This document shows, piece by piece, positions 11,891 through 22,499 of a stretch of DNA of 64,000 nucleotides. The notes under the pieces are model-generated. The model was not told the origin of the DNA and ran no database searches. It saw only the letters and a list, made by a program, of their open reading frames with translations. Origin of the DNA: Ampullaceana balthica (Eukaryota; Mollusca; Gastropoda; Lymnaeidae); contig CALYLW010000540.1 in NCBI GenBank assembly GCA_944989445.1, forward strand, positions 187,017 through 251,016, written 5' to 3'. Position numbers and translations under genes: made by a program. Each line of letters begins with the position of its first letter. Position 1 is the first letter of the stretch.

Positions 11891-12487
11891 TATAAATACA
11901 TTGGCGTAGCTGGTGTTGCGGTGGTGCGGTCCGCACCGGGCGGCACACATTTAGAGGGCGGCGGCATTTGTGGACATTTGAAAAGTACAGCCATTTCCCA
12001 CAACCACCCTTTTTGTTTTAAAGGGGGAAAAACCGGGTTAATCAAAAATATTCTTACTTTCGATTCTTAATTAACGGATTCGCACAACATTTGTTTGATT
12101 ACATACTAGTTGTTATAACTAACGCATGACCGTTTAAAAATTTAAAATCGCTCAAAAAGGTCTCCATTTGTTTGGGAAATCAAGCGGTATACGTCACAAA
12201 TAACGTTTTTATAAGAAAACTACACACGAAAAACACATGACCACTGGGAAAAAATAATATGTGCTAGTAATATCGCCACGGCAGTTTTTGCATGGATTTT
12301 CGACATGCGCAAAATGATGTGCAAGTACCAACATGGCATGGTGGTTTAAATATTGTGTTTAACATGCAAGAAGTATTGTATTTTATTGTTTCAGATTTCA
12401 GAAAATTATTCTAAGGTAAGTTATTAAAAATTATTATTATTATATTTTTTTAAATTGCATAAAGTTGCACAAATAATATGCGTTTTT

Positions 12488-12587
12488 CATTAAAATACTG
12501 TTATTCATTAAAATACTGTTATTCATTAAAATACTGTTATTCATTAAAATACTGTTATTCATTAAAATACTGTTATTCATTTAAAAT
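12488..12587. repeat. 18-bp tandem repeat
   Basis: Five exact copies of cattaaaatactgttatt, then a diverged partial copy. AT-rich microsatellite-like array. Confidence 0.95.
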
Positions 12588-13606
12588 TTTACGCCTATCC
12601 AATTAAAGTAAGGAGTAAATAATTTTAATTCGTCTACTTTATGGAAATTTATTAAGATTTATGACAAGAATATGATAATATTCAAATTTATCCGTTAATA
12701 AACATCACAATAAGCATAACTAATTTCCAAAAAGACATACTTCAAAAATGTCAAGCGCCTTGGAAAAATTGACATCTGAAGAAGTAACTAGTAAAAGGAG
12801 ATCAGATGCTGGAATTTTATTCAATTTAATGCAATCTTTGTATTGTCTATGTTATTTCAATTTATGGGAACCATCTTTTTTTAATGAATCCAAACCCATT
12901 TCATTAAACAAAGAGATGGTCTTAGGCCACTGCAACCTATGCGGCCGCACTGGGCCTCGCCGTTTTATAGGCCCCGCCTATCTTATTTTTCTCTTATTAT
13001 CATTATTAATTCCTTATCCCCACCCAGACTGGTCCCCGCGCAATCCATTTTGCATTCTAAGCGGCATAGGGTCCCACCATTGCTAAGACCGGCCCCGCTA
13101 ATACAAAACGCTGTTATATCATCCAGAAGAGTTGGAGATGTCAACTGAACGCCGAGCTAGAAGGAGAAAAAATATGAGTGGGGAAAAATCACAAGACGTG
13201 GTTCTATCTTTAGAACAAGAAGTACAACGAGAAATGTTTTTATCCTTGGGTGGAATTATAAAAGAAAATAAAAGAACGTTTTGATCAGATGCATGTCATT
13301 GCAAGAAAATATTCGTGTTAACCATACCCATGTAACCTACTAAATGGATAATTTGAATATCAAATAAATAACTTAATTGACATTGATAAAGAGCAGTTCC
13401 ATATTAAAAGAACAAGGATCCAGACTTTTATGGTTGTACCTACAGTACAAGAAGAGGCCTTGCTTTAGAAAAACTGGAGAAAAGGCCCCCTTGATCTATT
13501 AAAATTTATTCAACAGTATAGATTGAAAAATTCAGTACCCAACATTGTAATTTTGCTATGAATTTTTTTCAACAATTGCTATCCGTGTCACTAGTTGCGA
13601 AAGGAG

Positions 13607-13880
13607 CTTATCTTATCTTATCTATACAGACGCTCCTTCTATGCAGAAGAGAATTGCGTCGCCAGACCATGACAGATGATCTGTTGGCAAGTGATGCAGC
13701 GTTCACAAGCCACGGCTATGAAGGTTCCACACATTACCCAGCCGCCTAACTAGTGTTAGGTACCCATTTGGAGCTGGGTGACTCAGGGACGCCCTAGGCC
13801 CCGGGAACAGATTCTTGCCTTCACATGGATTCGAACCCGTGACCATCGGTACGCCAAACGAGCCCGCTGCCATTCGACTT
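13607..13880 (-). mobile_element. tRNA-derived SINE, family 1, copy A
   Basis: Read on the minus strand, the head carries a tRNA-like promoter with a B box matching GGGTTCGAATCC and an A-box-like 'gaatggcagcgggc'. The body ('cccggggcctagggcgtccc', 'taacactagttaggcggctg') follows, and the (AAGAT)n tail is at the plus-strand left. It matches 39761-40040 over its whole length. Transcription by RNA polymerase III is inferred from the boxes. Confidence 0.85.
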
Positions 13881-14408
13881 CTCCAAACTGAAGTTGATAA
13901 AACAATTACCTTCGTTCCACAATGAGTGATGTAAGACTACACAATTTTGCAATATTGTCCATAGAACAAGATATTACAAATAATTTAAATTTTGATAGCA
14001 TAATATACGATTTTCTACTATGAAAGTTGGGAAAGTAAATGTATAAATATGTTTAAATACTAAATTTCTTTGTTTATAAAAAAATCATTTATTTATAAAT
14101 ACAAAATAAAAGCATATTAATTGGTAATATTTTTTGGGTGTAAATTTGGAATACGTTTTCTCTCATAAGAAAAAAAAAGGGGGGGGGGACCTGCGATCTC
14201 AGTAACTTTCTTGTGGCATTCAAAAAAGTATATTGTATTTTTTATAAATATGTATTTATCGGTATATCATCTTATGCGGCCTCTTTTATTACTGCTTACA
14301 TAAATATGGCATGCAATGGTAAAAATGTTCCCCACCTTTACTTCGTTTCAATTTCAATTATTTATTCATGTTTATTAATTTATAAAAACCATCTTATGAT
14401 TGACTTAA

Positions 14409-14829
14409 GGGGTCGTCGATAAATGACGTCACGCGATTTTGGGTGATTTTTCACCCCCTCCCTCCTCGTCACAAAAACTTAGACCCTATCTTCAATATGA
14501 CGTCTAAAAGCTAGCCCCTGCCCCTCATAAAAGCCGTATTTTCTATTTGAAAATGAGCATGTTTCAAATCTTTTTTTTTGGTGGTCATTTAAGTATGTTT
14601 TTTAGTGTAAGGCTGCACTCTAATATCGTTACACGCGTGAAGCCATGTAAAATGTCATTAAATCAAATGTCAGCAGTCAAATATGTAGGCCTAAGTGGAA
14701 CTTTTATTTTAAGTTGCGATTTTTATGTGACGTCACGTTTCTTAAACACCCCCTCCCCCTCCTCACACATCGTCACAAATGTGTCACCCCCTCCCCCTAG
14801 GTGCGTGACGTCATTTATGGATGGCCCCT
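14409..14829. mobile_element. TGACGTCA-ended MITE, most complete copy
   Basis: About 420 bp with inverted termini GGGGTCGTCGATAAATGACG / gacgtcatttatggatggcccc. The interior is AT-rich ('ttttctatttgaaaatgagc', 'acgcgtgaagccatgtaaa') with C-rich blocks next to the ends. TGACGTCA occurs in both termini and again just inside. Non-coding. Nested in the hAT-like element at 11891-14895. Confidence 0.85.
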
Positions 14830-14895
14830 AAAAAGGGCGGCAAATTGGAGACCGCCCCGGGCGGCAAAAGTTCTAGTTACGCCACTATATAAATA

Positions 14896-15382
14896 TTATA
14901 TATTATAGTATTAAATTAAATATTATATCAATAACCTTACCAAAATAACCAAGATGCTAATTAAAGACGTTTGCATTTGACAAGAACAAAGAGTTATTTG
15001 TAAATACCCTTTCTGTAGTAGAAATAATTTAATTGCTATTTGTAAGAAGAAAAAAACTTTTTAGACATGATTTTTCGTTGTACCCTGTACTACCAATTTT
15101 GTGTCTGTTGCTTCATTGCGTTAGAGCGCACCACTGTAGGGTGTGTTGTGGATTGTTGTTGCAAAACTATGTCCTGTATAGGTGTTTTCGTGCACTGTTA
15201 ATCTTCATGATCACTTGTAAATAGATCCGCCTGTTACTTGTGTTTCAAAGCTCAAAAAGTGTGTAAAAGTGAACTTTACCACCAGACCAGGGGAGGCGAA
15301 CCTACGGTACGCATGAAAATGAAACTATGGGCACTTGACACCATTTTGAATGGCACATTATCGACATTTTCCCCATTGCCCC
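14896..15382. other. Intergenic, nothing recognised
   Basis: AT-rich DNA with no supported exon or repeat boundary. Confidence 0.35.
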
Positions 15383-15591
15383 ACTATTTAAACCAGTGCT
15401 TCTCAAAGTGGTGGTCCGCGGACCGGTGCCGGTCCGTGGGCCATCCGATGCCGGTCCGCAGAAGTTAACAAGAAAAGACATTTCGCTACCACGTCAGTGC
15501 AAGGAAAATAGCTCACCGGTCCCTGGTTCAATGGAAAAAAATCATGCCGGTCCGCAAACTAAAAAGTTTGAAAAGCACTGATTTAAACCAT
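15383..15591. mobile_element. hAT MITE (CAGTGCTTCTCA ends), second copy
   Basis: Element 15391-15583 begins CAGTGCTTCTCAAAG and ends AAAAGCACTG. It is flanked by ATTTAAAC on both sides (15383-15390 and 15584-15591). The internal 'ggtccgcggaccggtgccgg' is shared with the copy at 7199. The intact duplication indicates a genuine hAT-type insertion. Confidence 0.9.
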
Positions 15592-16112
15592 TAGATGTCA
15601 GCTATGTCACACATGCATGTTATGCCAACTTGGCACGAAAAATAATTATTCAATTTTTAAAATTCAAATTATTGCCACCACCGCCCAAGACCAAAACATT
15701 CTAAAAGATCGAACCTCATTTCCCCCACATAACCCCAGGATGGCCACAACCTCATTTTCCCCTATGGTTGTGTATAATATTTCCGTTCGATCAGATTAAT
15801 TATATCTGTCCGAAATTGAACTGGGTATATAAACGTTTCGTTGAAGGTAGGTCGGTGACAGATGCACTGGTTGGTGGGGTGGTGATGGTGGCGGTGTTTT
15901 ACTTATCTCTGTGGAAGAAGAGGTTCATTGTAAAAGTGGAGTGAGAATTTGTTCTTCATCGTTGTCAAAATTTGAGCAACGGTGATGTGCAATATTTTTT
16001 TGCCACAATCACAGAATGATTGTTCATTTTGGGACGTGACTGATAAGATAACTATGGTCACATGGCATGGGGAAATTTTGTGTAATTGTGAGTTTCATAA
16101 CCTCTAACCTAA
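15592..16112. other. Intergenic, nothing recognised
   Basis: No exon, RNA gene or repeat end supported. Short open frames lack recognisable domains. Confidence 0.35.
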
Positions 16113-17018
16113 GGGCCGTCCATAAATGACGTCACGTGCCTATTAGGGGGGGGGGCGTCCATAAAGTACGTCACGCTATTTTTGACCATTTTTAACTCCC
16201 CCCTCGCCCCTGTCACAAACTGTCACACATCTCGGACCCCCCCCCCTAAAGTACGTCACACTTTCGAACAAAAATTGTGTTTTTATTAACAAAATAATAT
16301 AAATTTAATATAAAACAGCGTGACGTCACACATGGTTAGACCCCCCTCCCCCTGTCACAAACTGTCACTAGGGTTGCCAAGTGGATGTCTAAAAATTCCG
16401 GACACTAGTGTCAAATTTTGTCGATGGCACAATCTTTCAATGTAAAAATGTCCGGTATTGCTTCCATTTTTCCACTGTACAAATAACGATAATACCGGAC
16501 AGTCCGGTACAAAACCGGACATCTGGCAACCCTAACTGTCATACTTCCTTATACCTCCTCCCCCTCTCTGGAGCGTGGCGTACTTATGGGCGGCCCCTCA
16601 GGCATTTGTGACGATGTGTGACGAGGGAGAGAGGGTGTTTAAGAAATGTGACGTCACATTAAAATGCGCAACTTTAAATCAAAGTTCATTTAAATATTTG
16701 ATTACTTGCAATTTATTTAATGACGTTTTCAATGGATTCACACGAGTTATGATATTAGAACGCAGCCTAACACTAAATACATAATTAAATGATTTTAAAA
16801 AAGTGATTTGAAACATGCTAGTTTTCTATTAGAAAATACAGATTTTTAAATTATATATTTTGGGTGGAGGGGGGGGACGACGACGTCAAAGCTTTGTGAC
16901 GTCATATTGGAAAATAAAAAGGGGGGGGGGTCTTATTTTTTGTGACGAAGTGTGACGAGGGTGGGAGGGCGGTTAAAAATCGGCCCAATATCGCGTGACG
17001 TCATTCCTGGACAGCCCC
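16113..17018. mobile_element. TGACGTCA MITE carrying a nested second MITE subfamily
   Basis: The outer element begins GGGCCGTCCATAAATGACGT and ends gtgacgtcattcctggacagcccc. An inner element of a sister subfamily (16146-16598, ends CGTCCATAAAGTACGTCACG / gcgtggcgtacttatgggcg) has inserted near its left end. A hAT MITE sits inside the inner element at 16376-16533. This gives a three-layer nest. Confidence 0.75.
16367..16541. mobile_element. hAT MITE (TAGGGTTGCCA ends)
   Basis: About 158 bp from TAGGGTTGCCAAGTGG to ACATCTGGCAACCCTA, an inverted terminal pair. Flanks are ACTGTCAC and ACTGTCAT, an 8-bp duplication with one mismatch. The interior has paired 'tccggaca' / 'accggacagtccggt' motifs that could fold. 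Confidence 0.8.
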
Positions 17019-17795
17019 CAAGCCTCCGTGGCGACTCACCTGTTCAGGAGAAACTTGAAGAGTAACACCGTGTATAAATGATCAATTTATTACTCAATAG
17101 ATAGAATTTCTAATGAATGTATCATTACTAAAAATACTAAAATTACTATGCACTCAATCCCATTGATTTGCCCGCTTATCGGCTTCCATTAAATTAGCAA
17201 GCTTCGATGTAACATTGTGTTGCTAGTTGTTAGCTGAATTTTAACAAATATTTTTGTAAAATGTTAACAAGAAACATATATTAATATTGTTTATTCGCGG
17301 ATTCTCAATTCTGACTTTCCAAGGATGAAAAGATTCCTGGGAAGTCTTTTTATTTAACAAAAATCTTGTTTGTTCCTTCGAGCGATGCCAGAGGCGTAAT
17401 GAGGGAGGGCGTGGAGATGACGCAATGACGCAGTACATAATATGTTCCCGGACGCCGAGGTACAGGCAGTACAGAGTAGATGGATATCATGAAAACCGGA
17501 GCTTCAAAATGAAGTTTGCAACGCAACACTACAAAAAGTGATCATTGTTAAGATATTAATTAAACGGCAGACTCCAATTTTATAATTCTTTCCCCGGGCG
17601 CAAAATATCCTAGCTGCGTCTCTGACTGATTCCCCAATTATGTATGACCCCTTCACTAGAACTAGAACCAGAACCCCTCACCTGTGAAGGGGATTGAGGA
17701 GCCAGCTCACAGCTGTTATATATCTAGCTCTTCAATTTATAAAATCAATATTTTATTTAAGGCGTGTTTCCGGTTTTTAAAAATGTCAACACAAA
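17019..17795. other. Upstream region of SELENOO gene
   Basis: Mixed-composition DNA before the SELENOO start codon. No TATA box or unambiguous promoter motif was placed. An out-of-frame ATG at 17783 precedes the chosen start and opens a short upstream frame. Confidence 0.35.
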
Positions 17796-20246
17796 ATGTT
17801 TGGCAAAGTTTCCTTCGTCACGTTGTTGATTCTTCTTAATAGTTTAAGTAAATGTAGTTTTACGATTATGCAGTTGTGTGACTTGAAGGACGAAATATAC
17901 TGTCAATTTATGTTTCAATGTCGTCGTAATATCAACGAAATCCTAAGATCTGACTCAAAAATATCAAATAAATTCAATAGACAACTTCAACTAGCAGTAG
18001 CAGGCTCTGCCGTCACCAAGGATGATCAAGATGTCAAGGTGCATGAAGACATCGAAGACAAAAACATAGTAGAAGATGGACTCCAATTAGAACACAAACA
18101 AATTTCTGACAAATATTTGAATGAAAAATGCCAACTTGATAGCAATGCAAGTTTACATACAGACTTCAAAAGTTGGTTGACTTATTTAAAACAAACTTAC
18201 TTGGACATTTTTCCTATAGATAAAAATCAATCTAATCAAGTACGGATAGTGAGAAATGCTTTATTTTCCAATGTCAACCCTGTGCATTTTGTAAGTAAAG
18301 TTCATTTAGCCCTGGTATCTGATGCTGCTCTTTCTCAATGTCTGGACCTTAATCCCTCAGTAACAAAAGTAAAAGCTACATTATTTCTTGATTTTGCTAG
18401 TGGAAACAATCGAAGTGGTTTATTTCCCCCTTCTCTTGCTCACAGATATGGTGGGCATCAATTTGGTTATTGGTCAGGACAACTTGGGGATGGACGGGCC
18501 TTGATGATGGGTGTCTTTACAAACAATAGAGGTGAATATTGGGAGTTGCAGCTAAAAGGATCTGGTCTCACCCCTTACTCACGTACTGGCGATGGACGTG
18601 CTGTTTTAAGATCATCAGTCAGAGAGTTTTTAGCAAGTGAAGCTATGTATTTTCTTGGTATGTAAAATTAAAATAATGAAAAGATTATTTTAAAAATATA
18701 ATGTATGGAAATAATTCAATTAGAACTCTTTACTTCTATGAGTTTGAATTTTTTCCCCATAGTATTAAATTTTTTTTTAAATTCCATATTTAAAATAAAA
18801 TTAAATTAAACGTTGTTTTTAATCACCAAGATTTAACCTGGTTGGATGCAGCCCTCATGTTACATTATGAATTCTAGTCCGAAAGAAAGAAAATCCTTAA
18901 AAATGGTTATTCCCATTTACTACCCCTAATATTTTGTCTTTTTTTTTATCCTTAACATTGAAATGAATTAATAATTATTATAAAAATGATGACATTCTTC
19001 TATTGGAAAAGCATGATTGTTGTCAATGATGATTGCATTTAGAGAAATTGGCAACGAACTTATGCAAAAGAAGTTAGCGAGTAGATTAGCCGATTAGCCA
19101 TAGACAGTATTAGACAATAGTATTTCTCTGCATTTATTTACTCCAATAAAAATTTTCCAGGTGTGAAGACATCTCGGGCTGTATCACTGGTGGTCAGCAA
19201 TGACTATGTCATGAGAGATCAGTTTTATGATGGTCATCCAGCACTTGAGCGTGCCGCAGTGGTCCTTCGGATAGCACCTTCTTGGTTCCGGATAGGATCT
19301 TTGGAAATACTAGCCAAATCTGGGGAAATTGATATTCTTCAGTTACTGCTAGACCACATTATCAGCACTCACTACAAGACTATAGATCTGAATGATCCTG
19401 ATAAATATTTACATTTATTTCAAAGTATTGTGGAAGGTACTGCTGAGCTGATTGCCAAGTGGCAGAGTGTTGGATTCACACATGGTGTTGGCAACACTGA
19501 TAACTTCAGTTTGCTCTCTATTACAATTGACTATGGCCCATTCGGATTTATGGATGGCTATAACCCAAAGTATGATCCCAATACTTCAGATGAAGAAGCC
19601 CGCTATAATTATGAAAATCAGCCAAAGATTGGGTATTGCAATATGGAAAAACTATTTTTTGCAATGGAATCTGTTTTTGGTAAATCACAACACAGATCTG
19701 CTAAAATTATTTTGAATGGATATTTTGAAATCTATGAAAATAGATTAATGAAATTTTTTACCCAAAAAAATTGGTCTCTCTTCAATCTACCAGACAGAGA
19801 ATAAAGAAATTGTGATGATGTGTCTAAAAATTTTGGAAGAATCCGGTGCAGATTTCACTATGACTTTTAGACAGTTAGGAGAAACTCATTTTGACAAGCT
19901 GGTGGAAGAAGAATTTCATGAAAAAGAATGGGCATTGAAGCAATTTAGTCAACACTCTCTGTACCAATATTTTCTTAAGTTGTATAAATCTATGCTAGTC
20001 TCAGAGGGAACAACAGAGATGCAGAGACAGAAAATAATGAATGCACACAATCCAAGATATATTTTAAGAAATTGGATGGCACAAAATGCTATAGCCAGTG
20101 CAGAAAAAGATGATTTCACACAGATGCAAAAACTCTATGCTATTTTGAAATCTCCATTTACGTATCAACAGACTGCTGAGGTTTTGGGGTATGCCAGTGA
20201 ACCCCCTTTATGGGCATCACATATCAAAGTGAGCTGTTCTTCATGA
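17796..20246 (+). CDS. SELENOO: Protein adenylyltransferase SelO (selenoprotein O homologue), frameshifted in exon 2
   Basis: SelO proteins are pseudokinases that transfer AMP from ATP to protein hydroxyls, mainly in mitochondria. Two exons are seen: 17796-18657 (donor GTATGT) and 19161-20246 (acceptor TTTTCCAG), phase 1, joining as [12 protein letters not shown]. The family signature [20 protein letters not shown] lies at residues ~216-235, and [20 protein letters not shown] follows. The active-site motifs HGVGNTDN (D401, N402) and DYGPFGFMD (D411) are present. A seven-A run at 19764-19770 shifts the frame to a stop at 19802. With six A the reading continues as QKIGL to [13 protein letters not shown] and on to the TGA at 20244, for about 648 residues (human is 669). 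The C-terminus is VSCSS: a TGT Cys codon (20235) stands where vertebrate SELENOO has Sec. AATAAA lies at 20257. The hydrophobic N-terminus suggests an organelle or secretory signal. The frameshift could be an assembly error or a real lesion. Confidence 0.93.
18658..19160 (+). other. SELENOO intron 1
   Basis: 503-bp AT-rich intron with donor GTATGT and acceptor TTTTCCAG. No inserted element was recognised. Confidence 0.85.
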
Positions 20247-22499
20247 TGCTTTCTTTAATAAAAACTAATTTATAATAGTCTTATGTGATCTTTATCCTTA
20301 CATTCCTGGCATACAGGTAAGAGTAATAACATATTCCAAAGTAACAAGGTATCATTCATTACTATATATATAATTTACCAGAACAAAAACAAGCAGAGTG
20401 CAAGTAAGCATGACAAATGACCCTCGCTAGGGTTGGCTAATTACAGTTTATGGTTGCAAGCTAGGTTGGTAAGCTAGGTTGGTGCAGGGTGGGGGCAGCT
20501 AGCTAGCCGCAGTGTGCATGTCTCGAGACCATCAATACGTTGGCGATGTCAAGCCTTTCATTCGCGTTGCTCTGATTTCTTCGTGCTGTAGTATGTGTCT
20601 GTTCTTTCCCCCTTTTTTGTGGACTATCTATGAGCAACTCTGCTGCGTATGCTACTCTGTATTTATTTCTACTTGTAAATCTTTTGAATCAAGAGAAATG
20701 AGAAAACTGGCGTGCCCTCAACTGTGAGATTTTGTGAATAGGTTATTCTCCATTAGAACAACTTTTGTTATGCTATCAACATTTTTACTGTCCCATAAAA
20801 ACATTTTCAATGTAGACCAAAACATCAGATATGCATAAAGAAGCTACACATGTAAAAATCATGTATTATATATAAATTGTGGACAAAATCAGAATTCCTA
20901 AATGTTCAAAACATTTTTTTTAAAGACAACTTTATGTCCAATTCAAAGTTTAGAATAAAATAAGTCAATTCCATATCCTCATCCATCTACTTTTATAATG
21001 AGCCTAGAAAATAATACAATATCCAAACACGTTAATAAGTTTCATTTATTTTATTTGAATGGTAAATTATTTTTTTTTAAACGAGGTATAAAATAAAAAT
21101 AATTTTTCAAATATATTTCTTAAGATCTAACACTTAAACTTAAACAATGTTTCTGACAACCTCAGATAATTTAAATAATTTAATCAAAAGTGATAGATAA
21201 AAATTATATATTTATATATATTAGTACATAAGTTATGAACTATAAATTATAAATCATTGCACCAGCAATTTGGTATCTAAATACTTCTAGGAGATGCACC
21301 AAAATTAGTATTCCAGAGTAAATTTTATTGAGGAAGTTTGATTTATTACTTGTCAGAATGTTCTATTTTTGCCGTTGGAAAAGGATAATTTAATTAGATT
21401 CTCTATTGATGTAACTTGGTTACACTTGGTAGTTGATAAAATTTGTTTTCATAAAATATAGATTCACAAATTATTCTCCTGGGTACTTTTAGGCATTGGA
21501 AAAATTTAGTGCAGTAGTTCACAAACACTGGTCTAGCAAGTTGCAATCTTTGAATCATTGCATTAAGGTTTCAACTAAAAATGTAAATTCAAAAAAATTT
21601 AATATAGAAATATATCATTTAATTATGCTAAAACATTTCAATCATAAAATTCAAAATTACTCTTAATTTTTACAGCATAGCAGCTTTTGTTCAACTTTGT
21701 CCTGAAATCAATATCTGACATTGCATCACCAAGTGCAAGTAATCAAATAAAGTGAAATCACTTCTTTTGTGCATAGAAAATGAGCACAGAGGTCTATTTT
21801 TTGGGTCAATATGGGCAGTGTTAACTATGAATGTTATAATTCTCCAACTGTACCAAGTACTCTTGGCTAAAACTAAAAAACTTACCAAGAAGATACTCGA
21901 TTTTCACAAAACAGTTTCAGAATTTCCTTATTATGTCTGAGGCTCTGAAATACATTTTCAAATATTAAGTAGAAAAAGATAATTCTTTTATTTTTGATAA
22001 TGTTAAATTAAGAGGTCAATGTAGCATTATTAGCATAAATAACAGTAAAAATTCAAGAAACTTCCTGAAACTTTTTTTTTAACCATACATTGTATTTATA
22101 ATTTTGCTGGGCAATAACTGGAATATTTCTAAACAAATATCTCTACCAATATGCTGAAACTCAAGCACAACAGATATGAAATGTAAACCTATGGATAGAT
22201 TATAAATACAAAATTGAAATCTCACCTGCCAGCTAGAGCTGGAACAGACTTAGCGACAATGAAAGATTGGCATTAGATTAAGTTCAATAATTATTGTTTT
22301 GGAAAACCTATAGAATTTGAATTATGCTACAATTTATGTCTTGTCAGAAAAAGGATTTCATCCTCTATTTCTTTGTATCTTTGCATGGGTCCACACTTAA
22401 GAATTTGGTGGATATATGGTGGGTGCCAAACCTTTCTATTTACTAATTCGCAAATTCAATTTAACAGATGAAAATTTGTCTCAGAAGGCCACTGGACAA
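20247..22499. other. SELENOO 3' flank and intergenic DNA
   Basis: A polyadenylation signal AATAAA lies 11 bp after the stop (20257-20262). Apart from a SINE-like fragment at 20407-20550, the stretch is AT-rich with no supported gene. Confidence 0.45.
20407..20550 (+). repeat. Dispersed SINE-like repeat, family 3, copy A
   Basis: The sequence 'agcatgacaaatgaccctcgct', 'acagtttatggtt' and 'catgtctcgagacca' matches, in inverted orientation, the segment at 28597-28764. A shorter scrap occurs at 8316-8366. Non-coding. Confidence 0.65.

Larger units (their letters stand above)
11891..14895. mobile_element. Decayed ~3-kb hAT-like element with nested insertions
   Basis: The left end, cattggcgtagct, follows TATAAATA at 11891-11898. 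The right end, agttacgccacta, precedes TATAAATA at 14888-14895. This gives an 8-bp duplication and short inverted termini around TGGCGTA. GGGCGGCA-rich subterminal sequence occurs on both sides. The interior holds weak transposase-like coding scraps around 13140-13440 (for example KERFDQMHVIARKY, resembling DUF4371/ZMYM-type hAT transposases) with stops and frameshifts. A SINE (13607-13880), an 18-bp repeat (12488) and a TGACGTCA MITE (14409-14829) are nested inside. The family assignment is inferred from the duplication length and scraps. Confidence 0.55.

Noticed and set aside
12748..13148. 112-residue open frame as a gene
   Set aside because: No domain. It lies within the decayed hAT-like element and spans repeat-like GC patches.
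13607..13880. Functional tRNA gene
   Set aside because: Only the promoter-like boxes are tRNA-like. The acceptor stem is not complete and the sequence continues into a SINE body.
19452..19715. Alternative-frame protein in SELENOO exon 2
   Set aside because: Shadow of the conserved SelO coding frame.
20244..20246. TGA at the SELENOO end read as selenocysteine
   Set aside because: The family ends with two Ser after the Sec/Cys position and TGT already fills that position. The TGA is the normal stop, followed at once by AATAAA.
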